Source: Portulaca oleracea
Taxonomy: Eukaryota > Streptophyta > Magnoliopsida > Caryophyllales > Portulacaceae
Direction: 5' to 3'
DNA: 64,000 bases
NCBI GenBank assembly: GCA_029582165.1
Contig: CM055882.1
Span: forward strand, 14,207,001 to 14,271,000
Shown: piece by piece, positions 14,851 through 26,666 of the stretch
Layout of the letters: the number at the start of each line of letters is the position of its first letter
Numbering within the stretch: the first letter of the stretch is position 1
Notes under the pieces: generated by a model
What the model saw: the letters and a program-made list of their open reading frames with translations, nothing else
Databases searched by the model: none
Told to the model about the DNA's origin: nothing
Program-made: the position numbers and the translations under genes

Positions 14851-15052
14851 ATAATACATTACACACTCACGCATATTCCTTTGCACACTACTACATGCTC
14901 ATTTGCACACTAATATAAACTTCTTCATTTGCACACCAATAGATACTTTTTTGCACACCATTACAGATTCATTTGCACAAGTGTGTACATCAATATTAGT
15001 GTGTGAATGTATAAAAGGTAGTGTGTAAAAGTGTATGTGTTAATATGTATAA
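14851..15052. repeat. 'tttgcacac / gtgtgcaaa' repeat array, left part
   Basis: The motif tttgcacac recurs about six times in 14870-14980, then switches orientation to gtgtgaa/gtgtgtaaaa after about 14990. The array continues at 17366 after the solo LTR that split it. Confidence 0.75.
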
Positions 15053-15086
15053 TGAAATAACCGGATTCCTCCGGAAGAAAAAAAAA

Positions 15087-15126
<40 letters not shown>

Positions 15127-17360
15127 TATTATTCTACAATTATTTTCAGCCGCCTTCCTAATTTATTTAGTCCAACCCTAAACCCTAGTTCTTCTAATTA
15201 TATATATATATATCTGCCTCTTTAGAAAATAATACAGTATCTCCTGCCGTCCGTCAAGGAGAAATAGAGAGTTGAGGAAGGAAGAGAGAATTCATACGCG
15301 AAAAAGAAAAAAGGGGCCGAAGGTTAGTATTATATTCCTTTCAATTTATGTATCTTGTTGGGATGTAGAGGGTTAATTTTCATGTTTATACCCCTGAATT
15401 ATAGTAGGAACTCTCTCTGAACTCATAGTCTCCGCCATTCATAGAAAGTATTGATTTTCTGCTGCAAATTCTTGAGTCCAATTTCACCGTCTGGCAAATA
15501 TTCAATCCTTAAATTGTGTAGTTTCTAATTTTGTCGTGCAGCTTGTGATTAATTACAGTGACCGACAAACCCCCTTATTAGATATTGATGAATCGGTGAA
15601 TGGAAGTGAGAAACGGCATCAATAAAATTTGGGGTCTTATACTCTGATTCGCCGCAATATATTGTAGTAGTCTTAGATGATGCAAGTGGAAGGTAATTAA
15701 GATAGGAAAAAGGAACAATTAATGGTATATATTGATTTACCTTTGCGTCATCAAAATCCTAATTGTGATTTGAAGAAGGATTGATTAATTACATCAGTAG
15801 GGAGAATCATAGCAAGTTCCTTTTAATATGATAATTAATCAGTGAGTGGGTTAATTAGGAATACCAACAAGATAAATGGACAAGTGTGGCGCAATCTGGT
15901 AAATAAGGTTGGGATTATTCTCACAATCTTCTTCTTCTTCCAATCTAGAATATTCGCTACATTATATTTTTTCTCCCATGTTAGTTACATCAGACGTTTA
16001 TAATTTTGGGGTTAGTTTGCGATTAATTGTATACCGGTACCCTCGGAAAATGCAGTGTATTATATGTTGATACTGAGGCTTCCTATGAATTATAGGTATC
16101 ATCTAAGTGGTGGAGTTGACTTATTTGGGTTAGCGTTTCAGGTAAGTGGTGTGGTACTTCTTTAGTTCTTTTCGTGCCAAAAATATTATTTTGTAACCGA
16201 CCTTTTTCGTGCCAAAAATGCTATTATTTAATTATATTATTTTTATTATTGTTTATGTCCTATAGTTTGTTTGACCTACATTGATTTATATGTGTTTTTA
16301 CAAAGTACCTCTTTCACGTTAATTTCATAAGATATAGTTACTCTTTGTCTTTTATACACTAAGTGAAGTTTTATGATAATTTGACTAGTGTATTTGTAAA
16401 GTAGCCGTTTACGTAATAGTTTTATATTTTAAATTATTTGAACCTTCCGCTGTACTAGTGACTTTGTGGTGCTGATTTATTTGTTATACTAAATTTCTTG
16501 ACTGGGTACTTTTTGTATGTTTTGATGTTCAAGTTGTAACTGGTTTTGTTTTGGGGCTATGTCTTCTGCCTTAGCCTGTTAAGGTATGCACTGGACCTGT
16601 CGATCGACTTGTATGCGCGCTATTGTGTGTTCTGATATGTGTATGTGTTCCGTTGGACCCAATTTCCTTTGTTGCCCTGCCACTGGGTCAATAGTGGTAC
16701 ATCGTTGCCCCGCCACTGGGTCAATAGTGGCTTATCGTTGCCCTTGTCACTGGGTCAATAGTAACCTTAGCCCTAACCATTTGATTTTGATTGCTATGTT
16801 TGATATATATACATTATGTTACCTTGACGAAAATCGTTTGATCAATATTATGTTTTATCTTGGGAGTTTTGAGCTGAGTAAAATGTTTTGTAAAACCCAG
16901 TCATATATTTGTTATTTATTTATTAACTCTGACCCAGCCTATGTTTTACCCGCATGTCCAACGCAGTTAAAGGAGTATTACGCTACTTACTGGGCTTTCG
17001 AGCTCATCCTTTCATCTTCCTACTTTTTTTCAGGTTCCACTCTCAACAGTATCTAAGTTTCTTGAGAGGAGTCATGAGTCCCAGCCTTTATTTTTGGAGC
17101 TATGGAGTTTATTTCTCAGTCTAGTAGAAGTTAAATTTTTGATTTCAAGTCGAATCTTTGGGCTATGAACTTGTAGCTAGTATTTGAGATTTTCGGATGT
17201 TTCTTCTATACTCTAGTTGAGTTGAACCAATTATTAGTTTGGGTTTGTGAGTTATTGAAGACCTTTGTTTTTCCTTATTATAGTTTAGCCTTGCATGCTT
17301 GTAGAACTCCTAGTGCTGCAGGTGTGCAGCGTCTGTCACTCCTTGGTTCGGGGCGTGACA
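15053..17360 (+). mobile_element. Solo LTR (about 2.3 kb, gypsy-like) with perfect 5-bp target duplication
   Basis: It begins TGAAATAACCGG and ends GGGGCGTGACA. It is flanked on both sides by tataa (15048-15052 and 17361-17365). Removing it plus one tataa restores aatatgtataaaatgaatga, the same sequence as the neighbouring repeat copy at about 17609-17634, so the boundaries are secure. Inside are a (TTA)n tract (about 15090-15122), a TATA-rich promoter-like site near 15200-15213, a leader-like purine-rich stretch, and three 33-bp tandem units at 16671-16766. No internal coding domain is present, so this is a solo LTR left by LTR-LTR recombination. Gypsy affiliation is inferred from length and terminus. 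Confidence 0.8.
16671..16766. repeat. Three 33-bp tandem repeats within the solo LTR
   Basis: Units start gttgccc at 16671, 16704 and 16737. Each contains CACTGGGTCAATAGT, a small inverted repeat (cact...agtg). Only the third is noticeably diverged. Confidence 0.9.
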
Positions 17361-17365
17361 TATAA

Positions 17366-17970
17366 AATGAATGAATATCAGTATTAGTGTGCCAATGTGC
17401 TAAAAGAATTAATAATATGCAAAAATGATTTGTATTAGTGTGCCAGTGTGTAAAAGTTTAGTGTGTCAGTGTGTAAAAGTTTAACGTGTCAGTGTACAAA
17501 GCTACTAAATATTAGCGTGTAAAAGAATCAATATCAATGTACAAAAAGGATTCAATATTAGTATGCCAGTGTGTAAACGTTTAAAAGGTAGTGTGCAAAA
17601 CTCTATGTATTAATATGTATAAAATGAATGAATATAAGTATTAGTGTGCAATATGCTAAAGGAATTAATAACCCATTAATAAGGATTTGTATTAGTGTGC
17701 CAGTGTGTAAAAGTTTAGTGTTCCAGTGTGTAAAAGTTTAACATACTAGTGTACAAAGCTACAAAATGTTAGTGTGTAAAGAAATCAATATTAATGTGCA
17801 AAAAGGATTCAACATTAACGTGTCAGTGTGTAAACATTTAGCATGTCAGTGTGCAAAGGAACTAAATATTAGTGTGTAAAGGAATCAGTATCAATGTACA
17901 AAAAGGATTCAGTGTTAGTATGCCAGTGTGTAAAGATTTAGTGCATCAACGTGCAAATGTACTAATTAAA
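17366..17970. repeat. 'gtgtgcaaa' repeat array, right part
   Basis: Continuation of the array at 14851-15052. Motifs of the type agtgtgccagtgtgtaaaag recur about 15 times. A higher-order unit of about 270 bp is visible: 17368-17636 is repeated, diverged, from 17637. Confidence 0.8.
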
Positions 17971-20177
17971 CGATCAAAAATAATATTTTTTTAAATGCTA
18001 CCAATAATAAGTAAATCAAATGTTGGGTTAAGTATAATGCATTAAGATTTAAAATTGGGTGCGTAGAAATTCATTAGAAAGAATACATTTAAGGAAAATT
18101 CTAAAATTATAACAATAAAAAATGAATTTTTGATTGACATACAAAGAAATATGTGTTCAATTTATTTTTTATAATTAATCTAAACTATCTAGAATATATT
18201 AAATTTTTTAAACAATACCAATAATAAGTAAATCAAATTTTGAGTTAAGCACAATACATTAAGATTTAAAATTGGGCGGATAGAAAGCTTACCAAAAAGA
18301 ATAATTTTAAGAAAAATTATAAAAATATGAGCAATAAAAAATGGATTTTTTATTAATATAAAGAAACATGTGTTAAATGAAATTTAAAAATAAATACACC
18401 TTGTGACTCAGCGGATCCAAACACGCGACCACAGACGTTCACGTCCTCCACCCTCGCCCATGAGCTACACTGTCAAATGTGAATTGTAGCCGTTCAGAAA
18501 GTATATCATATCTTTTAAAGAATGTTTACTCCCGCGGGATTACATAGTATTAGTTGGGTGAGTAGGATTCGTTGCTAATTTGGTCAACCTTTTGGGTCGT
18601 TAGTCTTATTAGGATTAATTGAGACTACGTTAGGTTGTTGGGCCTTTGTTTAGCTTAGTTGGGTCATTAGTCCCATTAGGTTTAGGTTAATCTAGTTCGG
18701 GTTACTTTAAAAATATAAATTCAAGATAATTGAGTATTAGGTTTTAATTATGTTTGTTAATTAAAATGACTAGTGAGTAATTTAATGTAGGTTAGGGGGT
18801 GTTTAAGGCTCTTAATAGGAGTTTAATTTGTGGGTTTAGTTGGAAGGGAATAGTTAGCTTAGTTTAAGGAGTTTTCACCATAATTCTCTATCTTTTTGTG
18901 GAGGCTTAGTTGATTGAAAGGTTGGTAAATCTTTTTATCACAATGGTTTGAGGTTTTAGTGAGATAATTAGGTTATCTCTCATGAAATTGAGGATTTGTT
19001 TAATTAGGATTTGTTGCTTTTTGTACACTTAGATGTTATGCTTCATGAAAGTGAGGATAAGGTTTAGGAGTTAATCTTTGCAATGCTTGAAAGAGGGGAT
19101 TAGAGTGGCTTCGGTTAGATTCCTGATAGGTGGCTGAAATCAAACCCAACCCTATTCCTTCTTTTTATTGTGATTTTATTGTGTCTTTTCTTATATATAT
19201 ATATATTAGGTTTCAAAATTCCAAAAAAAAAATGGAATTCAGACCTAGTTCGTGAGAGCTCAAATAGCTTTTAGGTTAGGTAGCCACAACTCCCTATGGA
19301 TAGGATATTAAAAAACCCTGACTGTATTGTAGTTGGAACCGCAGAATGCCGCATTATGCTTCTGGGCCAAACTGAGACTGTTCTGACAGTCTCGGCTGGG
19401 GCAACAGATTCTCCCGCAAAAATCTAAACCAAATAAGACAAAAAATAGGAATCGCCAGTTAATTTTGTTGAAAATTAACGAACTGTGAATTTAACTCGAA
19501 AACGGAATAAACCAAAGATTTAAGGATCAGGGTAAGGTCAAGAATTTTAGATTAAAGAACCTAATTAAATTTCACCCGTTTGTAGACGGACTCTACTAAA
19601 TTGATTTTGAGCTAAGAAAACAAGAAAAAGTTGTCAACGTTGACTTGTATTGATCTGAGTTGGGAATTTACATCTTACTATAGTTAACAGAAGTAATCAA
19701 AGATCAAAAGTACAAAACTCACATGTGCAGTTATAATATTGTCTATCTCTTAATTAGAATGGATGTCACAAACCAACATAATAGTCTTAGGGTCATAGTC
19801 AAGCCAAATTCAGAAGAGTGACTTTAGATGGAAAATCTCCTGAGAGCGAATTTCAACAGTTTGACTTTAAGTGTTCAGCCTTGTGAAAAATAAAGATGAG
19901 ATACCTCTATTTATAGTGCAAATAGTACGAATAATGTTAAAATTAGAATAATTCTCAAAAATATTATTATGAACTTCTCAATATTTTCCTTTACCTTAAT
20001 TCTAGCTAGATACATATAAAAATAATTGATGGGTTTTACTAGGTAGCCCAAGTTCCTTCCTAGGACACAAGAGATTAGGGCGGAATAATTAAATCGTAAC
20101 CCTTTGGATTTCCTAATCTACGAACGAAAAATCATAAAGCTTAAGGAAAGAAAATGCATAACAAGGGCTTAGTTATA
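17971..20177. other. AT-rich intergenic DNA, no gene recognised
   Basis: No supported protein-coding gene. There is a (TA)n tract near 19190-19206. Two AT-rich segments near 17990-18150 and 18180-18360 resemble each other (both have accaataataagtaaatcaaat and aagatttaaaattggg), suggesting a diverged tandem duplication of about 185 bp. The region 19250-20160 may be LTR sequence, but no partner LTR was found. Confidence 0.5.
18399..18474 (-). repeat. tRNA-like segment, possible SINE head remnant
   Basis: On the minus strand tgtagctcatggg resembles a Pol III A box and gtttggatccgc resembles a B box about 50 bases later. It does not fold as an intact tRNA by eye and has no anticodon arm that I can define, so a SINE or decayed tRNA pseudogene is the most I would claim. 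Confidence 0.25.
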
Positions 20178-20640
20178 TGTCACGCCCGATGGTGTTTCTA
20201 GGGATCAGTCGGTCATGCTCTTGAACGGTGGCTTCCTCTACAACAGGATGGAACTGAGTATGGAGCCTCCAACGGAGATGATCTCCATAGTAGTCCACAC
20301 AGCACTGGAGAGACTCAGTTACTAGATCACTTGATCTCTGTCTAACCGAGATCTGATGAAAGTATGTGGTTGTATCAAATACTGCAGCCAACGGACTTTA
20401 GAGAAGAACCTCGAGGAATCACCCTCAAAGTCCAAAATCGACACTTCTTTCTCGACAGAGAAATACTTTCCCGACTCCCCAGAGATCTCTCAACAGAGGG
20501 ATATGATGCACCATGACTTGAGGAATGGATCGAGTGAAGACAAGAGGCCTCCTTCCCCAATTCATGGAAATAGATAGCTTGGGAAGGGGCCAAAGGCGAT
20601 GTGGGTGCGCGTCTAAGGGCGGATCTACCATATGCTAAGT
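20178..20640. other. GC-richer unidentified segment beginning TGTCACGCCC
   Basis: Base composition rises clearly compared with both flanks. It starts tgtcacgcccgatgg, the shape of a gypsy LTR terminus. Short open frames on both strands show no domain I recognise. It could be an LTR end or a captured host fragment. Confidence 0.25.
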
Positions 20641-21349
20641 GGTGTCAATCGACACTAATGTAATCATTTCTTAAAGATGTTTCGGAAGAAAAAGGAAAAC
20701 TAATAAATTATATATCTCTTGCCACCAATGAAGGTTGTAAATGTTTTGAGTAGTCTGTTGTCGGTGGCACGCGTGACTAAGTCCTCCCAAAGTTTTTATT
20801 TACTTTTAGTTTTTGCTTAACCCCTAAACAAAGCGTCAGTGACTAAGTCCCTTCAATTTCTCTAACTTTTGTCTCCATCATTGAAATTATAATTTTTGTA
20901 AGTCACTCTATCAAATTATTCTTTCCTCTTTATAATATAGTTGCAATTTATGAATTAGATTTATGTCAATAAGCCATTGTGATAAAACTAGAGGTTGACA
21001 ACCCGAAGTGTAGATATGTATTTTTTATGTTTAATCTTAATATACCAACTAGCAAATACCCGGGCGTTGCCTTCAATACTAAAATAAATACCAACGCGTT
21101 ATTCCGGAAGCTTTTACAATATATATTAACTAGCAAATACCCGGGAGTTGGCCCGAATACTAAAATAAATACCAACGCGTTATTCTGGAAGCTTTTACAA
21201 TATATACTAAAGGCCGGTAAGCTAAAGCTTAAAGATAATATACAAAGTGAAAAGTTTCAAAAACAATTTTATAGTGCCAATATATGCTAAAACATCTACA
21301 TTGTATATAAATTTGACAATCGTATCAAGAGTATAATTAAAATTGGGTT

Positions 21350-21662
21350 TTGGGCGTTGATATACCCAACTTTTGGTATCGACATAATACATACGAAACT
21401 TTTACTCGACAATAATATATCAGATTTTGAGGGATGTTGGACAATAATGCACTTAGAACAATTCTGGCGTTGGTTGATTCGGTGGTTATCCTACGTGGTC
21501 CGCCTGCTACGTAGGATCCCCACCGAGTAAGCCATCGTCGGAATCTTTTCGGGTGCATGATTGTCCAACACTCCCTAAAGTACAATGTATTATTGTCCAA
21601 AGTCAAAATTCAGTGTATTATTTTCCAATAATCTAAAAGTTCAGTATATTAGTGTCCAAAAA
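21350..21662. mobile_element. Fold-back MITE with imperfect 150-bp arms
   Basis: The left arm (21350 to about 21490) and the right arm (about 21505-21662) are imperfect inverted copies. Shared blocks include GTTGGACAATnATGCAC, CGGTGG..ATCCTACGT and ACAATAATA. The loop is close to cctgctacg. No coding sequence. Confidence 0.6.
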
Positions 21663-22758
21663 TCTATTAAAATTATAATATATCAAAGTTACTATTGGGT
21701 CAAGGTCCTTTACCTGAGTAACTGCACGAAGGACCTCAATGAAAGACAAAACAAGCTGTAAAAAAGGATCAATATCTTCAATGGAAGGCAACTTCAAGAA
21801 AGGAAAAGCTTGCAAGATCAAGAAAAGAGATATTTCCTTATATTATATATTCTAATTATCTATTCTGAATATATGTATATAGTATATCAATTCTGATTAA
21901 TTATATATTATATATGGGCATGATTTTTGTAGATATAAAAGGAAACAAATCAAGGGAAATCAATCATGGTTATTAGGGAAGAAATCAACACATAAGGCAA
22001 GTTACCGTTGAAAGCACTCAAGTCCAAGCATTCAAAGGCCTCTATAAAAAGGATGATAGAAGAACAGAGAGAGTAGGCGATTCCACAGAAGTAATCGCGG
22101 AGTAAGAAATTCGGAGGATTTCTGAATGTGTAGCCAATGGTTCGGTGGTGAAAGTAGCCAGTAAAGGATCTTTGGTGAAGGGATAGCCAAGGACCTTGGT
22201 GAGCATTCGTTGCGTCTACATGTGGTGGTCAGATGATGTGTATCAGAGCCTTGACGAACTAAGGCTGTGTGAGTGTGTGCTTCAATGTAATCCATCGTGT
22301 TCCAAATTGCTGCTAGGGTTTTTCCTACGACGATCCTTATTTGTAGCTGTCTCAAGGATCTTCGGTCTTGGTCAGTGAATCTATCAATAACAGCCTTCGG
22401 GCTGTTACTTCTTGTTTTGTTTAGTAAGTGTAACTTGTTCTTTGATTGACATAAATATAATGAGGTATTCAGTTACACAGTGGTTTGATTCTTGGTTTGG
22501 AACCAAGGAAGTTTGCTCTAACGTCCTTATCTAATGTGTAGATCTTAATTGTAAATTCACCCCCCTCAAGGGCATCAACAATTACAGTTAAATGTCAAAC
22601 AAAATAATAAAAATGAATATATACTAAGCCAAGAAAATACAATTAAAAGTTGTTTGGAATAAATATACTCCACTAAAAGCATTCATACCATTCCTCAGGA
22701 TATCTTCACAATTCAAAGGCTTCATTAATATGGGTTCCTTTCAAGAGATACATGAGAT
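21663..22758. other. Intergenic DNA with Copia-LTR-like tail
   Basis: No gene is supported. Near 22235 gtgtatcagagcc resembles an initiator-Met primer site. The sequence up to about 22588 ends with attcaccccc..ggcatcaaca, which looks like the end of a Copia LTR. Without a second LTR or coding domains this stays tentative. Confidence 0.3.
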
Positions 22759-23393
22759 TAGAGCTGGGAAAATCTGATCCGACACGATTACCGACTCGAA
22801 ACCGACACGAAGTTAAATGGGTTTGGATATAGATTTTCAACCCGTTTAGTTAAATGGGTTAACACGGTAAACCCGTTTAAATAATTGGGTTAGGTTTGGG
22901 TCGAGAATATCGACACGAAAAATGACACATTAAACCCGTTTAATAATTAGGTTAGTGAGAAAATCGACATGAAAAATGATACATTTAATCCGTTTGAGTA
23001 AGATAATGTTTTTTACTTTTGCTTGGGCTGATTATGTATTGTTTAGCAAAACTTTAACTTGAGTTATGATAAATATTACAGAAACCCTAAAGAAATGAGT
23101 TGGTAGATAATAAATAAATGATCGAAACATTTGCATTTTTGTCTTCCTAAGTTTATGATTATTATATAATATATGTTTGTTAAGAGGTAAATATATCAAT
23201 CGAAGCTGACCTGTATAACTCATTTAATTAAATGGGTTAGATTAAGGTCGACACGTTTATTTGATAAACGGTCCAAGTCAAAAAATTTCAACCCGTTTAT
23301 TAAAGGGGTAGGTTTCAGGTTTGGGGTTCTTCAACCCGTTTAACTCCAACACGAACACGAAAATGACACGACACGACCTATTACCCAGCTCTA
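22759..23393. mobile_element. hAT-type MITE with 8-bp target duplication
   Basis: It begins TAGAGCTGGG and ends CCCAGCTCTA, a perfect 10-bp terminal inverted repeat. It is flanked by catgagat on both sides (22751-22758 and 23394-23401). Internal motifs of the aaacccgttta/taaacgggtt type recur in both orientations. The 8-bp duplication and the TAG-type terminus indicate the hAT superfamily. No transposase is encoded. Confidence 0.85.
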
Positions 23394-23902
23394 CATGAGA
23401 TATAACATGATAATACCTTACACAATACTTCAAATTTTACTTATGGAACAATAGTTTCCTATGTTAAAAATGCTAATTATGTTTTAGGCAAATGTATGAT
23501 CAATAATTGTCTTTTATAAGTTTAGTATACATTTTTATTATTTTCTTTGACATTTAACTGTAACTTTGATACATTATAATTTTAATGATACTCTTGATAT
23601 AATGATATGATTGTCAAATGTATATGTGAAATGTGGCTATTTTAGCATATATTGGCACTATAAAATAGTTTTGAAACTTTTCACTTTGCATATATTAAAT
23701 TTAAGCTTCAACATACCACTAATGTATTTTTTAAAAGCTTGCATAATAACACACTGGTATTTATTTTAATGTTCGGGGCAACGCCCACGTATTTGCTAGT
23801 ATACAATAGCTATACAATCCATTAAATAATCCATATATTATATTGCATGTTGTATAACACATAATTATGAATGAGAAAAAAAAGTGCTTTATGTGATAAC
23901 TT

Positions 23903-25056
23903 TTTTTTAATAAATTACGGCTACAACAGCCCTTTTATTCAAAACATCTAAAGTGTGTTAAGAACACACAACGAGTACGCAATTCAGAATGATTAAGCCA
24001 AGGAAAAGACACCCGACCCCCTAGTTACATGAAGGAATTGCAACAGATACAGCACGTGTATTATGCCATATGAATAACCATGAGCAGAGATTGCATATGA
24101 TAGTTTTCCACACCAATTCATAGCTTTTGTCTTGCAAGTGAAGAGCCACTGTATTACAAAAAACAGCAGCAATGACAAATGTATCCCAGAAGCTTGATCT
24201 GACACACCAAGAATTGCAACTTAGATTTTTCAGGGCTTGATCTGACAGCTGACACATAAACTTGCACCAAAAACACACACAATGCCTCCAAGAAAGTCTG
24301 CAGCTGATTGATTTGCCCAAAACTCCCAAGCCACCATTTACAATACCATCTTACTTTACAAAAGCCTTCAGATTACCAACACCCCACTGAAGATGTTTAA
24401 AGGTCACAGAGAACCCATCACAGATTCTACTACAATTAGAAGTAGAAGACACCATCACAGTATTACAAATTTCGGAGGCTAAAGACCAGCACCAGCACCA
24501 CACCAGAACAAACGTCACCCAACATTTGAACTGCTCATACTTCAAACGCAGATGAAGGAAGGACAACACAAAGCTTACACAGCAGACCAAAGCACTGAGT
24601 TTAGACCAAGAACAACATCTTCTACATCATAGGGCCTCCTTTACAATTACTACAGAGCCAAAACCCAGACAAATTGTTCAAAAATCACACTGTCACAGCA
24701 CATAAAGCATTTTCAGATGCACAAATCCAGCCCAGAAGACGCATCAACTGACAATGCCAATCAGACAGCTGCAGCACAGAAACCTGAATAATTGCAGTCA
24801 TCAAATGAACCTACAATTCACCAAAAAACTTCTCCCAAACCCCAATTCACACTTCACAAAACTAAGTCCAAACTACAAGGATGCAAAGAAAGTTGCAACA
24901 CTCACAAAACTCTCCTGTTAATGAAACCGATGATTAACTGAGATGCAACTCAATCTGCAGGGTCATCAGATCAACCATACTCCACCCAGCAGCCCAACAT
25001 CATAAAAATAAGACCAGAGAAGGGACTACAAATCAAGCAACCTCCCAACTCACTTC
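23903..25056 (-). mobile_element. Minus-strand retroposon with poly(A) and 12-bp target duplication
   Basis: On the minus strand the insert ends with an AATAAAAGGG-type polyadenylation region and a poly(A) run (T run at 23901-23908). The sequence atgtgataactt occurs at 23891-23902 and again at 25057-25068, a 12-bp direct repeat bracketing the insert. That is the mark of LINE-mediated insertion. The 1.15-kb body has no domain I recognise and is T/G-rich on its sense strand. It may be a 5'-truncated LINE 3'UTR or a processed transcript. Confidence 0.7.
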
Positions 25057-25068
25057 ATGTGATAACTT

Positions 25069-26060
25069 ATCCATATGTATGTAACTAAATGCGAACGTCC
25101 CCTCCCCCGACGACCGCGACATGGACTTGCAACTGCATGAGTGTGGAACTGATCCTATTGCATATGAGAACTTAGCCTACTACATATGATAAATCATCCA
25201 ACGTACAAAATTAAATGATAACTTCAAGTCTGTTGAAACAAAACAAACAGCCTACATTTTATTTATGATGACATCCAATTGTTCTTTAGTTTTTTTTACT
25301 TTTGACTTTTTATTTCCTACAGTTATGATAAATTAGTTGTAATTTGATAATAAAAAGTTACATGTTAATCATTGATAATCATTTTTTTTTTGTGAAGCTC
25401 ACTTGTTCATCATTTCAATACATACTCACCTACAGCTAAAAAATATGAGGTCTTACGTCTTCCTCAGTCTATTATTTTGCATATTTTCAATTTAGTTAGC
25501 AACTTCATCCTCTTATTTCTGTTCCCCCCCTCCCCTTTTAGAGTGCCTCCTTTTTTTGGTGTGTTAAATCCTATAATTAAAAAAATATAGAACACTGGTT
25601 TATAACACTGGTTGAAGAAAAAACAACCACTAAGCCTCAATATGCATGTATCATCAGATAAATCAAAGAGTGGATGTCGATTTTCAAAGGTCATGGCTCA
25701 TTTTGCTACCTCCCTTCCTTCTTCTATTTTCTTTCTTCTAACCATGAAATTAATTGCACACCCGATTTCGCTAATGAGTTGCCATTGTGATGCGATTAAT
25801 TTCTTTTATTTTTAAAATGATTATACATACTTTTATGAGATATTTGGGGCCTTATTTTCGTATAATTTTCTTAAATTTGATTTATTTGTACCTATTCCCC
25901 TCTGTTGCTGCTTTTTCAGTACTAGGAATTGCACACCCACCCCCAGTCCCTCTCAGCTCTCATCGCAATCTCACAAGGTACACTAGTTCTATTTTTTCAA
26001 CACAGTAACATACTACCATGACATACAATTTGAGCGAGTGTCTTCAATTTTTGGGCCAAT
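25069..26060. other. Intergenic DNA, no gene recognised
   Basis: AT-rich, with short homopolymers. Open frames at 25464-25694 and 25612-26008 show no domain. A segment near 25290-25360 resembles the tandem repeat that follows. Confidence 0.5.
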
Positions 26061-26245
26061 TTTCATTATTTTATATTGTTCACTTCTTATTTCCTTCAGT
26101 TTTAATAAATAAGTTGTAATTTGATAGTCAAAACTTATAATTTTCATTATTTTGTATTGTTTACTTCTTTTTCATTTCCTTCCATTCTAATAAATAAGTT
26201 GTAATTTGATAGTCAAAAGTTATAATTTTCATTATTTTGTACTGT
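26061..26245. repeat. Two-copy tandem repeat of about 83 bp
   Basis: tttcattattttatattgtt...ttgatagtcaaaa at 26061 is repeated from 26142, and a third copy begins at 26227 before diverging. Confidence 0.85.
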
Positions 26246-26365
26246 ACTTTTTTTTTTGTGAAACCCACTTGCAATATATACTCACGTAACTACAACTACA
26301 AAATATGAGAACTCCAATGCAAGCCTAGACACCCCCCCCCCCCACAAAAAAAATAAAAATCCATG

Positions 26366-26666
26366 TGTAACACCCCGGGTATATGGTTAAAGTGTGATTT
26401 AAAAGGATTGAAATAACTACTTATATCACCAAGGTGCACCTTCTTTTATGGTAACTCATCCGTTGGGAACTCCTCAGTTAAGCGTGCTTGGTTGGGAGTA
26501 GTCTCAGGATGGGTGACCTTTTGGGAAGTTTTCCCAGGCAGCGTGTGAGCGAGGACAAAGCACGCTGGAAAGACTCGTGGTTATTTGTGGGACCAGTCAG
26601 CGATCCCTAAAGCGGTTATCGGTATTCAGTAATGTCCGCAACACGAGAGGGGGCCGGGGCGTTACA
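26366..26666 (+). mobile_element. Cassandra TRIM solo LTR with 5S rRNA-derived segment
   Basis: It starts TGTAACACCCC and ends GGGGCGTTACA. The region of about 26427-26537 is clearly derived from 5S rRNA: agttaagcgtgcttgg (Pol III A box, 26476-26491) and aggatgggtgacc (C box, 26507-26519) are kept. This is the signature of Cassandra, a terminal-repeat retrotransposon in miniature that carries a 5S promoter in its LTRs. No second LTR or primer site follows. Flanks ccatg/atatg are at best a decayed target duplication. Confidence 0.85.

Larger units (their letters stand above)
21049..23799. mobile_element. Pair of inverted Helitron-like 3' ends flanking 2.75 kb
   Basis: At 23760-23799 the plus strand reads ggggcaacgccc (a short hairpin) then acgtatttgCTAG followed by T, as at a Helitron 3' end. 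On the minus strand the same end occurs at 21049-21052 and again, in tandem 81 bp away, at 21130-21133. Subterminal sequence next to the ends is also shared in inverted orientation (for example gccaatatatgctaaaa near 21275 and its inverse near 23650). No Rep/helicase gene is present, so any Helitron here is non-autonomous. The 5' TC ends were not located. Confidence 0.5.

Noticed and set aside
18399..18474. A functional tRNA gene
   Set aside because: A- and B-box-like motifs exist, but no cloverleaf or anticodon loop can be drawn; kept only as a possible SINE remnant.
26427..26537. A functional 5S rRNA gene
   Set aside because: The sequence diverges from 5S rRNA over its first half and lies between LTR termini; it is the 5S-derived part of a Cassandra LTR. 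The same holds for 60705-60820.
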